From: Brevibacterium sp. p3-SID960
GTDB taxonomy: Bacteria > Actinomycetota > Actinomycetes > Actinomycetales > Brevibacteriaceae
Length of the DNA stretch: 64,000 nt
Assembly (NCBI RefSeq): GCF_025144725.1
Contig: NZ_JALXKS010000006.1
Coordinates: 1-64,000, forward strand
Direction: 5' to 3'
Every line of letters begins with the position of its first letter. Within the stretch, counting starts at the first letter, position 1. The translations under genes were made by a program, and so were the position numbers. Below are positions 17,007 through 25,006 of this stretch, piece after piece. The notes below the pieces were generated by a model that saw nothing but the letters and a program-made list of their open reading frames with translations, made no database searches and was not told where the DNA came from.

Positions 17007-17537
17007 TCAGTCAAACGCCTCGGCGAGCTCCCCCCACGCGGCCTCGACATCACTGCCAGGCGGCAGCCGCCCGTCGAGTTCGAGGATCGTGAGCCCGTGG
17101 GCGGCCGCCCACAGCGCCTGCGCAATCACCGGATTGCCGACGACGGTGAAGAACGGCTGACCCGACCATTCCTCCAAACCGTCGGGCAGCGCGGCCCGGT
17201 CAAGCGGCCCGCTCGTCGCCAATCGGTAGAGCTCCGGCGACTCAGCAGCAGTGGCGCGGTAGGCCCGCAGCAGCGCGGGAACCGAGGCCTCCGCCTCGAT
17301 CACCTGCCAGCACGCCTGCCCCATCTGGACGAAGGCATCGATGAGCAGCTGGGTGCGCACCGCATCCTTGTTCGGCAGGTGCTTGTACAGCGACGGGGCG
17401 CGGATCCCGAGGTCGGCTGCCAGCGCGCGCATGCTCAGCGCCTCCCAGCCCTCGGCTTCGACGCGGCGGCGTGCGGCGGCGAGGATCTCGGCCTGGCGCG
17501 AGCTGCGGGCCGGCAGCTCGATCGGGATGTCAGTCAT
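17007..17537 (-). CDS. TetR family transcriptional regulator
   Basis: A 176-aa regulator. The N-terminal HTH is typical (ILAAARRRVEAEGWEALSMRALAADLGIRAPSLYKHLPNKDAV, roughly residues 14-56). The C-terminal half is a TetR_C ligand-binding domain with WAAAHGLTILELDGRL. Its start overlaps the end of the SRPBCC gene by 8 nt, so the two are cotranscribed. The 17-bp palindrome at 18106-18122, upstream of that operon, is the natural candidate operator. GTG 17543 is an alternative start. Confidence 0.9.
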   Translation of the reverse strand: MTDIPIELPARSSRQAEILAAARRRVEAEGWEALSMRALAADLGIRAPSLYKHLPNKDAVRTQLLIDAFVQMGQACWQVIEAEASVPALLRAYRATAAESPELYRLATSGPLDRAALPDGLEEWSGQPFFTVVGNPVIAQALWAAAHGLTILELDGRLPPGSDVEAAWGELAEAFD

Positions 17538-18063
17538 GGGCACCAGTCTGCCGCAGATCGGCGGCCCGCTGCCCGATTGCGTCGTTGACCTCGGCGAAAT
17601 CGGCTTCGAGGTCGGCGCGCATCGACGTCATGAACGGCACGACGACACCGGTGAAGGTCTCCTGCTGGGTCAGCCGGGTGGCGCCACCGGGCAGCGCTTC
17701 GAGCCGGAAGGAGTGCTCGCCGTCGGCCAGTCCCGGGACCCACATCCGCCCGATCCAGGTCAGTTCGCGGCCGGGTTCGGCGGTCAGGATCGTGGGTGTG
17801 AAGGTCATCGTGCCCTCGCCGAAGATGACGGTGTTGTGCAGCTTCTCACCGGCGGCGACGGTGCCGGAGCTGTCGATGATCGAGGGATTCCATTCACTGT
17901 AGCGCTCAGTGTCGGCCAGCACCGCCCACACCTCGTCGGGTGAGGCGTCGAGTTCGGTGACGGCGACGATCAAGACCGGGTTGAGGCGGCTGTAGGCGAA
18001 AAGGCCGACGGCCAGGATGACGGGGATGGACAGGCAGACGGCGATGATGCGGGCGGCGGTCAT
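17530..18063 (-). CDS. SRPBCC (START-like) family protein with N-terminal membrane anchor
   Basis: A 177-aa protein. Residues about 4-25 form one hydrophobic segment, then a polyketide cyclase/START-like domain begins at VTELDASPDEVWAVLADTERYSEWNP and ends in a long C-terminal helix. Such domains bind hydrophobic ligands; none can be named here. It is the first gene of a two-gene operon with the TetR regulator, suggesting the regulator senses the same class of molecule. Confidence 0.85.
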   Translation of the reverse strand: MTAARIIAVCLSIPVILAVGLFAYSRLNPVLIVAVTELDASPDEVWAVLADTERYSEWNPSIIDSSGTVAAGEKLHNTVIFGEGTMTFTPTILTAEPGRELTWIGRMWVPGLADGEHSFRLEALPGGATRLTQQETFTGVVVPFMTSMRADLEADFAEVNDAIGQRAADLRQTGAHD

Positions 18064-18105
18064 GGCGGGGACTCCGTTCGGTGCGGTGAAGCGTCAGCCA
18101 CCACG

Positions 18106-18122
18106 GGCTAACACTGTTAGCC
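18106..18122 (-). promoter_or_regulatory. 17-bp palindrome, probable TetR operator
   Basis: GGCTAAC-ACT-GTTAGCC is a perfect palindrome 43 bp upstream of the SRPBCC start. It also covers the TAA stop of the DUF2306 gene (18117-18119). Size and position fit a TetR dimer site controlling the SRPBCC-tetR operon. Confidence 0.55.
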
Positions 18123-18632
18123 TATCGGGTGGCGCGATCCCTCCGCAATGCCCTTCCGCGTGCTTTTCCCTCCACCGCTGCCGAGGCGGGCCTTGAGAAC
18201 GGCGAACCACGCACCTGCGATGAGCGCAAGCGCACCGGCGAAGGCGGCGAGCGCGACCGGGTTGGTCACCGCTGTCGTCCAGATGAGGCGGGTGGGCACG
18301 AAGGCCGCGAAGCCGAAGGCGATGAGGGTGCCGATGTAGGAGCCGACCATGTTGCCGATGTGCCCGCGCTTATTGCCGCGCGCGATCATCCAGACCCCGA
18401 GCGTGACGCTGACGGTGGTGAACACCGAGAGGCCGTGGAGGAAGGTGAAGCCATCATCGAGGCCGAAGAAGAAGCTGGAGGCACACGTGAGGTACATGAG
18501 CCCCACCCAGGTGCGCCCGAGTACCCGGTGCACGGCGTCGCGGCGGGGCCGGAAGATGTTGACAGGTCCGATGATGAGGACGAGGAACGCAGCGCTGGCG
18601 TGGATGACAACGGCGAGCGGGATGGTCTCCAT
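18117..18632 (-). CDS. DUF2306 family membrane protein
   Basis: A 171-aa integral membrane protein with about five helices. Family motifs are HASAAFLVLIIGPVNIFRPRR at the N-terminus and HRVLGRTWVGLMYLT, with the conserved HR pair and Gly/Trp. DUF2306 proteins have no proven function. ATG 18632 is chosen over an upstream TTG (18659) because a good promoter places transcription start at this ATG. It is divergent from the merR gene, a likely regulator. Confidence 0.82.
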   Translation of the reverse strand: METIPLAVVIHASAAFLVLIIGPVNIFRPRRDAVHRVLGRTWVGLMYLTCASSFFFGLDDGFTFLHGLSVFTTVSVTLGVWMIARGNKRGHIGNMVGSYIGTLIAFGFAAFVPTRLIWTTAVTNPVALAAFAGALALIAGAWFAVLKARLGSGGGKSTRKGIAEGSRHPIG

Positions 18633-18639
18633 ACTCGGT

Positions 18640-18669
18640 AAGATAGTGACGCTGTCCAAGCAAGTGCAA
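18640..18669 (-). promoter_or_regulatory. Promoter of the DUF2306 gene in the merR divergent region
   Basis: On the minus strand TTGCAC (18669-18664), an 18-bp spacer and TATCTT (18645-18640) precede the ATG at 18632 by 7 bases, implying a leaderless mRNA. The slightly long spacer and the divergent MerR gene suggest MerR-type control. Confidence 0.55.
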
Positions 18670-18718
18670 CGTGGATAGCCACGCCTCGATTCAGTATCCG
18701 ACCGTTCAGGAGAGCTAA

Positions 18719-19363
18719 GTGAAGCTCAGCGCGCTGGCAGAGGCCACCGGCACCTCGACCGCCACGATCAAGTACTACCTGCGCGTAGGCCTCCTGCCGC
18801 CTGGGGTCAAGCGGAATCAGACGACCGCCGTCTACGACGACTCCCACGTCGAGCGCTTGGAGCTCATCGCCGCGCTCCGCCAGGTCGTCGGCCTGTCGAT
18901 CGAGCAGATCGGCACGCTCACCGCCGTCATCGACGACCCACAGGCGAGCATGCTCGATGTCATGCAGACCGCCCAGATGCTCGGCGGCGGGCTCCCGCCG
19001 CTCACCGCCGAGCCTCCGGCTGCCCAGGATGCGCGTACGGCCGCCGCCGAGGCGCGGGTCGCCGGGGTGATGGAAGCCCAGGGCTGGCCGGACGCGCCGA
19101 GTGCCGCCCGGGCCGCAGCCACCTCGGTGGTGGCGGAGATGACCGAGCTGGGACTGGAGGTCAGCGACGAGTACCTGCAGCTCATCGGGGCGGCCGTCGA
19201 CATGATCTCCGGCTCGGATCTCGACGTCTCCGGATCCCGGGACCGAATGGCGATGCATGTGGCCGTCGGCACGCACCGGTACTCACGCCTCGTGCTCGCG
19301 CTCCTGCAGCTGGGCCAGACCTCGCACAGCATCGCCCGGGCCGGTGAGCACACGGACCGGTGA
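18719..19363 (+). CDS. MerR family transcriptional regulator
   Basis: A 214-aa regulator. The winged-helix N-terminus (MKLSALAEATGTSTATIKYYLRVGLLPPG...YDDSHVERLELIAALRQVVGLSIEQIG) is characteristic. The C-terminal domain is Ala-rich and lacks the CxxC cysteines of metal sensors, so a metal is unlikely as the signal. GTG start with AGGAGA at 18709-18714. Divergent from DUF2306, its probable target. Confidence 0.9.
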   Translation: MKLSALAEATGTSTATIKYYLRVGLLPPGVKRNQTTAVYDDSHVERLELIAALRQVVGLSIEQIGTLTAVIDDPQASMLDVMQTAQMLGGGLPPLTAEPPAAQDARTAAAEARVAGVMEAQGWPDAPSAARAAATSVVAEMTELGLEVSDEYLQLIGAAVDMISGSDLDVSGSRDRMAMHVAVGTHRYSRLVLALLQLGQTSHSIARAGEHTDR

Positions 19364-19419
19364 AACAGAATTCATGAGCTCGTGAACGGACTGTCGCCGC
19401 AGATCAGTGTTGTTCACGC

Positions 19420-19425
19420 TACACT
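19420..19425 (+). promoter_or_regulatory. Predicted -10 box of the OmpA-like lipoprotein gene
   Basis: TACACT ends 8 bases before ATG 19434, implying a leaderless transcript. A GTGAAC...GTTCAC inverted repeat (19382-19387 and 19414-19419) flanks the expected -35 region. Confidence 0.45.
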
Positions 19426-19433
19426 CCCATGCC

Positions 19434-21242
19434 ATGATCCCCACCACCCACTCCCCCGAGCCCGCACCACGCTCCGCCCGCCCCACCGCAGGCCGCCGCC
19501 TGATCGCGGCTGTGTTCGTCACCGGTCTTGCGCTCACCGGCTGCTCATCCGGCAACGACGCCCCGGAGAAATCCCCGCAGTCCCAGGCCGCTGAGACCTC
19601 AGCTGCGGCGCCGGCGATCGTCGAAGACGACGGCTTCTACCGCGCCAACACCCTGCCCGAGCCGATCGCCGAGCAGGTCGTCGAGGTGCCGAGCGCTGAG
19701 GGCATGTCCCGGGCCCGCCTCGAAGTGCTGTCGCTGGACTCCGACGGCACCAACGCCCGCATGGTGCTTGCCTGGCTGCCGCCGACCGACGGCCCGGTTG
19801 CCCAGCCCGACCAGCTTGTCGCCGAAGCCCAGGCGAACAACGGCCGCCCGTGGGTGCGGCTGGCCGATATGGATAAGCGCACCCTGACCGAACCGCTCCA
19901 GGTTGACTCCCCCGGCGGCAGCTTCGAGGGAACCGAACCGGTCTCCGGCCAGCTGGCTGAGGCCGAAGCCGATCCCCAGCGCAAGGGCGCTGCCGTGTCC
20001 TCCTACGCCGGCGGAACGACACTGGAGGCCGGCCAGCCTGAGCACACCGACCTCATCTACGTCGACTTCCCCGCCCCCGACTCCCAGAAGGTCACCGTGC
20101 TCGCCGGCGATAGTCTCGCCCCGCTCGCCGATGTGCCGGTGAGCTCGAATGAGCGCTTCGACGCCGCCGGGGAGCTCGCGCAGTTCCGGTATGTCACCAC
20201 CCGCGACGGCACGGAGGCCCCAGGAGACTACGGGGCCGGCGCCACCCGCACCCGCACGGTGCCATTGGAGCTGCGCACCGAATCGGTCACCGGCGCCTCG
20301 ATCGAGGACAAGGGCGAGGCGACCTCGCTGACGGTCAAGGCCGATGTGCTCTTCGCCCTCGACGCCGACACCCTCGATGCGAAGGCCGATAACGTCATCT
20401 CATCGGCTGCCGATGAACTCAAGCGCTCCGCCCAGGGCCAGACGGTCACCGTCGAAGGCCACACCGATGATCAGGGCGAGGACGCCTACAACCAGTCGCT
20501 GTCCGAACGCCGCGCCGAGGCTGTCAAGCAGGCGCTCGAACCGAAGCTCGACGGCACCGGCATCACTCTCGCGACGAAGGGCTACGGCGAGACCCAGCCG
20601 AGCGTGCCCAACGCCGGCGCCGACGGGCAGCCGATCGAGAAGAATCGCGCCCTCAACCGCCGGGTGTCCTTCACCTACACCCCGGCCGCTGAGGTGAATC
20701 CGAACGTCGACACCGGCGAGAAGCTCCCGGACATCCCGGAGATGAAACCCGCCGACGGTGCTGTCGGCAGCACCGGCGACGCTTCCGGAGGGCAGGCGCC
20801 GATCGCCTCGGGCATCCTCGCCCCACCAGAGGGCAACCCGGGCCCCGAGCTGCGCATCGACGTCGACTCACTCACCGAAACCGGTGACTTCTACGCACTC
20901 GTCTACAGCTTCCGCACCGCTGACGGCTCAGCCGATGAGCAGGCCCTGGCCGGTGACCCCGTGAATCCCGAGGCGCTGCACTTCGGGCAGAACGCAGAGA
21001 CGACCCTGCGCTCATATGCCACGAGTGCGAACCTCGCGCTGCACGATGAGCAGGCGAACCTGCTCGCCCGGCCGGTGACCGCCGGCGGCGCTGATTGCCT
21101 GTGCGCGCAGAACGGCGTCAACGCGGCGGCCTTCGCCGAGCCGATCCGGCAGTACGCGTACTTCCCCAAGCAGGGGCTCGAATCCGAGAGCCTGTCGCTG
21201 CGGATCGCCGACTCCGGCCGCCTCACCGTGCCTGTGAAGTGA
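19434..21242 (+). CDS. OmpA-domain lipoprotein of the Tad pilus locus
   Basis: A 602-aa exported protein. The signal peptide ends in lipobox ALTGC with Cys at residue 37. After a long beta-rich segment, an OmpA-like peptidoglycan-binding domain spans about residues 299-415 (VLFALDADTLDAKA...VEGHTDDQGEDAYNQSLSERRAEAV...GYGETQP...ALNRRVSF). A C-terminal domain of about 150 residues follows. It may anchor the pilus or its secretion apparatus to the cell wall; OmpA-like proteins accompany Tad loci elsewhere. It begins the plus-strand half of the locus. The -10 box favours ATG 19434 over GTG 19407. Confidence 0.87.
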   Translation: MIPTTHSPEPAPRSARPTAGRRLIAAVFVTGLALTGCSSGNDAPEKSPQSQAAETSAAAPAIVEDDGFYRANTLPEPIAEQVVEVPSAEGMSRARLEVLSLDSDGTNARMVLAWLPPTDGPVAQPDQLVAEAQANNGRPWVRLADMDKRTLTEPLQVDSPGGSFEGTEPVSGQLAEAEADPQRKGAAVSSYAGGTTLEAGQPEHTDLIYVDFPAPDSQKVTVLAGDSLAPLADVPVSSNERFDAAGELAQFRYVTTRDGTEAPGDYGAGATRTRTVPLELRTESVTGASIEDKGEATSLTVKADVLFALDADTLDAKADNVISSAADELKRSAQGQTVTVEGHTDDQGEDAYNQSLSERRAEAVKQALEPKLDGTGITLATKGYGETQPSVPNAGADGQPIEKNRALNRRVSFTYTPAAEVNPNVDTGEKLPDIPEMKPADGAVGSTGDASGGQAPIASGILAPPEGNPGPELRIDVDSLTETGDFYALVYSFRTADGSADEQALAGDPVNPEALHFGQNAETTLRSYATSANLALHDEQANLLARPVTAGGADCLCAQNGVNAAAFAEPIRQYAYFPKQGLESESLSLRIADSGRLTVPVK

Positions 21243-21254
21243 CCTGTCCCCGTC

Positions 21255-21626
21255 ATGAGCACCGTCGCACTCACCTCCCTGCGGGGCCGTCATCACGCCG
21301 CTGAGCTGACCGTGCATCCCCAGGGCCTCACGATCCGCGCCCGCGTAGCAGCCTCGGCTGCGCGCCGGCTGCGCGGCATGCTCGGCCGCGACGATGAGGC
21401 GCTGCTCATCGTCCCGTGTGCCTCCGTGCACGGCATCGGCATGCGCCGCACACTGACCGTCGCCTACCTCGACCGCACCGGGAAAGTGCTGGCAGTCAAG
21501 CCGCTGCGCCCGGGTGGTGTGCACTGGCCGGTGCGCGGCGCCCACGCCGTGCTGGAGGTCTCTGCGGAGGCCGCACAACGCTGGGTGCTGGACTCCGCTG
21601 AGCACATCGAGGTGAGCCTGCCGTGA
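21255..21626 (+). CDS. DUF192 family protein
   Basis: A 123-aa DUF192 protein. The family core is visible: ARRLRGMLGRDDEALLIVPCASVHGIGMRRTLTVAYLDRTGKVLAV, with the conserved RGMLGR and HGIGM elements. DUF192 members are often small, sometimes exported, and of unknown biochemistry; they are frequently found beside Tad pilus genes in actinobacteria. Its end overlaps the next gene by 4 nt (GTGA). Confidence 0.82.
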   Translation: MSTVALTSLRGRHHAAELTVHPQGLTIRARVAASAARRLRGMLGRDDEALLIVPCASVHGIGMRRTLTVAYLDRTGKVLAVKPLRPGGVHWPVRGAHAVLEVSAEAAQRWVLDSAEHIEVSLP

Positions 21627-23011
21627 GCGTCGGCGAGAGGGTGCGTGCGCGGCTGGCCCGCCGTCGGGGTGCTGCCGGCGTCATCGACATCACCTCAGGC
21701 CGGGTGCGGGTGCTGTGGGCGCTCATGCTCATCGCAGCACTCCTCGCCCTGCCAGTCGGCCGGGCTGCCGGGTACCGCCTGGCCGATGCGCTGTGCACCG
21801 GCTACGGCTGCGCTCAGGCGACCGGGGCGGTGCCGCAGTGCTCGAGCTTCGGCCGTGATCGCGCGGTGGCCGCTGAGACGATGTCCTATGCCCGCAGCGC
21901 GATCGACAGGCCGGACCTGCACCTGCGCGGCAGCGGAGACGGGGCCGTGGAGATCACCGCTTCTCCCGAGGCGTCCACCGCAACCGTGCCCGGTGGCCGG
22001 AGCCTGCCGGAGGATGCCCGGCTGACCTACCGCTTCACCGACATCGACGAAGCCCGCCACTGGCTGCTCGACCACACCGAGAGCACCGGGCGCGCCGTCG
22101 ACGCCTCGACCGGCCCGGCGAGCACCGGCGCCTATGCCGGTTATCTGCGGGCGTTGTCCGCCACCGGGCTGCTGAAGGCTCCCGGCCGTACCCCGCAGGC
22201 GGTCTCGACACCGGTGACGCTACCGGCCTTCGAGGCGCAGCCGGCGGTGCTGTCCGAGGAGCTCGGCTCCGGGCTGCGCACCCAGACGATCGTGCCGGAC
22301 TTCCCGCTGCCCGACACTCCCAGTCTCACGCATGCCGCCCACCGGCTGGGGATCTCCGATGCCCTCGTCGTCGAGATCGTCAGCACCGCTGCCGGTGAGC
22401 CGCAGCGGCTACGGTTCTCAGGCTGGGGCACAGAGGGCTGGAGCCTCGATGCTCTGCGCGCACCGGATTCGGCAGACATCGACTTCTCCGACCAGGTCGA
22501 CACCTCTTCGACTCAGCTCGTGTGGCGCTCCTACAGCCTCGACCTCAGGCGGGCGTCGAACCGCACAGTCTTCGACGACCTCACCGGGGATCACCGGGCC
22601 GCCGGCGGGCCGGTCGTCAAGCTGGAGACTGGGCAGTTCGGGGTGCGGCCGGGCACCGGGCAGCTCAACCGCAACCCGTATGCGGCACTCGTCGACCGGC
22701 TGCGCCAGGACGCCGTGTTCGTTGAAGCGCAGGTCAGCGTCCCTGGCCTCACCCGTGGGGAAGCCCTGACGCCCGATCAGCTGCGCCCGACGCACCTGCG
22801 TGATGTCCGCGGCCACGCTCTGACGGTCAACACCGTCGATGTCCGGTCTGCTGACCTGTCACTGGCCGGTGCGACGCTGGACGATGTGTTCAGCTGCGAG
22901 ACCCCCGGAGAGCCGGCACCCGACGATGATGCACCGGATGAGGAGGCCCCGGCCGACGGTGAAGAGCGGAGCCCGGACGACGGGTCGGCGATCCCGCAGG
23001 TGGGCCCATGA
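21623..23011 (+). CDS. Membrane-anchored secreted protein of the Tad locus, unknown family
   Basis: A 462-aa protein I do not recognise. It has a basic N-terminus, one transmembrane helix at about residues 30-50 (VRVLWALMLIAALLALPVG), three nearby cysteines (LCTGYGC, QCSS), a long exported region and an acidic Pro/Asp/Glu tail. Four short blocks match, in order, the cargo of the pilin-fusion protein at 23521-24951 (RFTDIDEARHWLLDH; EIVSTAAGEPQRLRF; SLDLRRASNRTVFDDL; NPYAALVDRLRQD). It may be a diverged partner, inhibitor or decoy of that protein. It overlaps both neighbours by 4 nt. Confidence 0.72.
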   Translation: MSVGERVRARLARRRGAAGVIDITSGRVRVLWALMLIAALLALPVGRAAGYRLADALCTGYGCAQATGAVPQCSSFGRDRAVAAETMSYARSAIDRPDLHLRGSGDGAVEITASPEASTATVPGGRSLPEDARLTYRFTDIDEARHWLLDHTESTGRAVDASTGPASTGAYAGYLRALSATGLLKAPGRTPQAVSTPVTLPAFEAQPAVLSEELGSGLRTQTIVPDFPLPDTPSLTHAAHRLGISDALVVEIVSTAAGEPQRLRFSGWGTEGWSLDALRAPDSADIDFSDQVDTSSTQLVWRSYSLDLRRASNRTVFDDLTGDHRAAGGPVVKLETGQFGVRPGTGQLNRNPYAALVDRLRQDAVFVEAQVSVPGLTRGEALTPDQLRPTHLRDVRGHALTVNTVDVRSADLSLAGATLDDVFSCETPGEPAPDDDAPDEEAPADGEERSPDDGSAIPQVGP

Positions 23012-23481
23012 TCTACCGCCCCGCTTGGACGTCGATGCTGCTGGGCAGCATCGCTATCGGTGCCGCCGCCTTCGCCGCCGCGCTGATCCTCGGTCCTGCG
23101 CTCGTGCAGATCGCCGGGGAGACTGCCGCACGCATCGGCATCATCGTCGCACTGCTGCTGGCCCGCTTCGCCTGGGCGCGCGCCGTCAGTGCGTGGATGT
23201 GGCAGCGTCGGGCCGCCCACCGCCGGATCGCCGCCAACGTCGTCTCCGCCGCCGCACTCGGCTGGATCATCACAGCCGCCCCGCTGCTGGCGATCTCCTC
23301 AACAGGTGCCTCCAGCCTCTCTGCCGGTCTCGGCATCCCGCTGCTCGCAGCCGCTGTCGACTTACTGCTGTGCCTGTCCGCCAGCTGGGCCGGAATCCTC
23401 GCCAGCCGCCCGGCCACCGCCTCGGCTCTGGTCACTGAAGCGAAGCAGCCGGGCATTTTGGGCCCGAGGTTGGGTCCCTAA
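23008..23481 (+). CDS. Four-helix membrane protein of the Tad locus
   Basis: A 157-aa protein with about four hydrophobic helices (residues about 10-35, 40-60, 80-100, 110-135) and no recognised domain. ATGA overlap with the preceding gene shows co-translation. A separate promoter begins right after it, so it ends the OmpA-DUF192 subunit of the locus. Confidence 0.72.
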   Translation: MIYRPAWTSMLLGSIAIGAAAFAAALILGPALVQIAGETAARIGIIVALLLARFAWARAVSAWMWQRRAAHRRIAANVVSAAALGWIITAAPLLAISSTGASSLSAGLGIPLLAAAVDLLLCLSASWAGILASRPATASALVTEAKQPGILGPRLGP

Positions 23482-23508
23482 GCCCATCCGGAAACCGTCG
23501 GGCCCTCG

Positions 23509-23514
23509 TACTGT
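23509..23514 (+). promoter_or_regulatory. Predicted -10 box of the pilin-fusion gene
   Basis: TACTGT ends 6 bases before ATG 23521, giving the fusion gene its own leaderless promoter within the pilus locus. No clear -35 was seen. Confidence 0.45.
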
Positions 23515-23520
23515 TGGCTC

Positions 23521-24951
23521 ATGCACTCCCCCATCCCCCCGGGCGCAGATCCCCACTCCCTGCGCCGGCGCTTCGGCGTCCTGCGCGAACGCGGCGCCTC
23601 GGTCGTCGAGTACATCGGCCTCATCGTCGTCACGACGGTCGTCATCGCCGGTCTGGCAGCGACCCCGTGGATGCCGCGCACCACGCACGGCATCCACGAG
23701 GTCATCTGCTCGATCTTCTCGAAGGCGCCCGGCGGTGCGCCCGGCTCATGCGCCGGGGTCATCGACCCGCCGCCGACCGAGGAGGAGCTGCAGCCCGAAT
23801 GCCTCATGACCGATGACACGATGACCCGCGGGTCTGAGGTCAAGATCGCCTTCGTGACCCTCGGCGGCAATATGCGCGCCCAGGTCAAGACCTTCTCCGA
23901 CGGCCGCACCCAGGTGACCCTGCTCGATGAGCACTCCGCGGGTGCGCGCGGCGACCTGGGCAAGCTCAAGCTCGGCAAGAAGTTTCAGATCTCCGCCGGC
24001 ATCAACGGCAAGCTCATCTACGGCAACGGCGACACCTGGGAGTTCTCCTCACCAGAGGAAGCCGAACGGTTCGTCCAGCAGGCTGAGAACTACGTCGACT
24101 CCAACTGGAACTATGTGCCGCTGCTCGGCCCACTCATGAACGAGAAGCCGGCCGACCCGCGGATCACCTACAACCAGTTCCGCACCGAAGGCGGCGTCGA
24201 CGCCAACCTGGGCTTCCAGAAGCTGCTCGGCACCGATGCTGAGGGCAACGATCCGAAGTTCAACATCGACAAGGGGCCGAAGGCGAAGAAGGGCCTTGAC
24301 GTCGGCGCTGAGATGAAGTTCGGCCGCGATGTCATCGTCATGAATGACCGCGGCGACAACCCCGACAGCTCCGAGGACGACACCACGACCTACGTCACCA
24401 CTGCCGAGCTGGGAGCCGGCGCCCGCGGGGGCGGTGGCGGCAACGGGATTGGTGGGAATGCGGCGAGCAAGGGCGAGATGCGGGTGAAGGTGAACTCGAA
24501 GGGCGAGATCATCAACATCACCTTCGTCAACACCCGCAATGCCGATGTCGGGGCCGGTGACGACTACGACGACGCGAACCCCGAGGTGCTCACCACCAGC
24601 CTCGACGTCGAGACACCTGAGCAGCGTGACATCGTGCGCAACTGGCTCATGAACCCCACCAACCTCGACCCGCAGTGGCAGATGTTCGGGCCGCCGCAGC
24701 CGAACGAGGCCGGTGAGACCGACCCGTTCCAGCGGCTGCTGTACGAACAGGCGCAGATGTCGAAGCAGCGCTATGAAGGCGACTTCGTCAACAACGACTC
24801 CGGCCTCGGCATCACCCTGTTCGGACTCGGCCTCGGCTATGACCGGAAGAACCAGGATCGGTCGCTGCGGCTGCTCGACTCGACGTACTACGGCAAGCCG
24901 GATCCTGACGGCGTCAGGCGAGAGAAGCCGAATCCGAAATGCCCGGCGTGA
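23521..24951 (+). CDS. Flp prepilin-domain protein with large cargo domain
   Basis: A 476-aa protein with a complete Flp-type prepilin at the N-terminus: a 25-residue basic leader, G25 then ASVVEY with Glu at mature position 5, a hydrophobic helix (IGLIVVTTVVIAGL), and the end motif ICSIFSK at residues 62-68. The true pilin in this locus ends in DSIFSK. Then come a Cys-containing Pro/Gly linker (C77, C94) and about 370 residues of unrecognised cargo, including a Gly-rich loop near residue 305 and the C-terminal block DPFQRLLYEQAQMSKQRYEGD. I infer it is processed by the prepilin peptidase and moved by the Tad machine. Cargo function is unknown; a toxin or adhesin is plausible. Confidence 0.82.
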   Translation: MHSPIPPGADPHSLRRRFGVLRERGASVVEYIGLIVVTTVVIAGLAATPWMPRTTHGIHEVICSIFSKAPGGAPGSCAGVIDPPPTEEELQPECLMTDDTMTRGSEVKIAFVTLGGNMRAQVKTFSDGRTQVTLLDEHSAGARGDLGKLKLGKKFQISAGINGKLIYGNGDTWEFSSPEEAERFVQQAENYVDSNWNYVPLLGPLMNEKPADPRITYNQFRTEGGVDANLGFQKLLGTDAEGNDPKFNIDKGPKAKKGLDVGAEMKFGRDVIVMNDRGDNPDSSEDDTTTYVTTAELGAGARGGGGGNGIGGNAASKGEMRVKVNSKGEIINITFVNTRNADVGAGDDYDDANPEVLTTSLDVETPEQRDIVRNWLMNPTNLDPQWQMFGPPQPNEAGETDPFQRLLYEQAQMSKQRYEGDFVNNDSGLGITLFGLGLGYDRKNQDRSLRLLDSTYYGKPDPDGVRREKPNPKCPA

Positions 24952-25006
24952 CCGGCATCGCACCTGCTAACCTGACCCCGACAGCGAATCGAGCATACAC
25001 ATCAAC

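Noticed and set aside
15932..17092. Long plus-strand frame (386 codons) opposite the M20 amidase gene
   Set aside because: It is antisense to a gene with clear catalytic motifs and its translation is Arg/Gly/Asp-rich without domain features, as expected for high-GC shadows.
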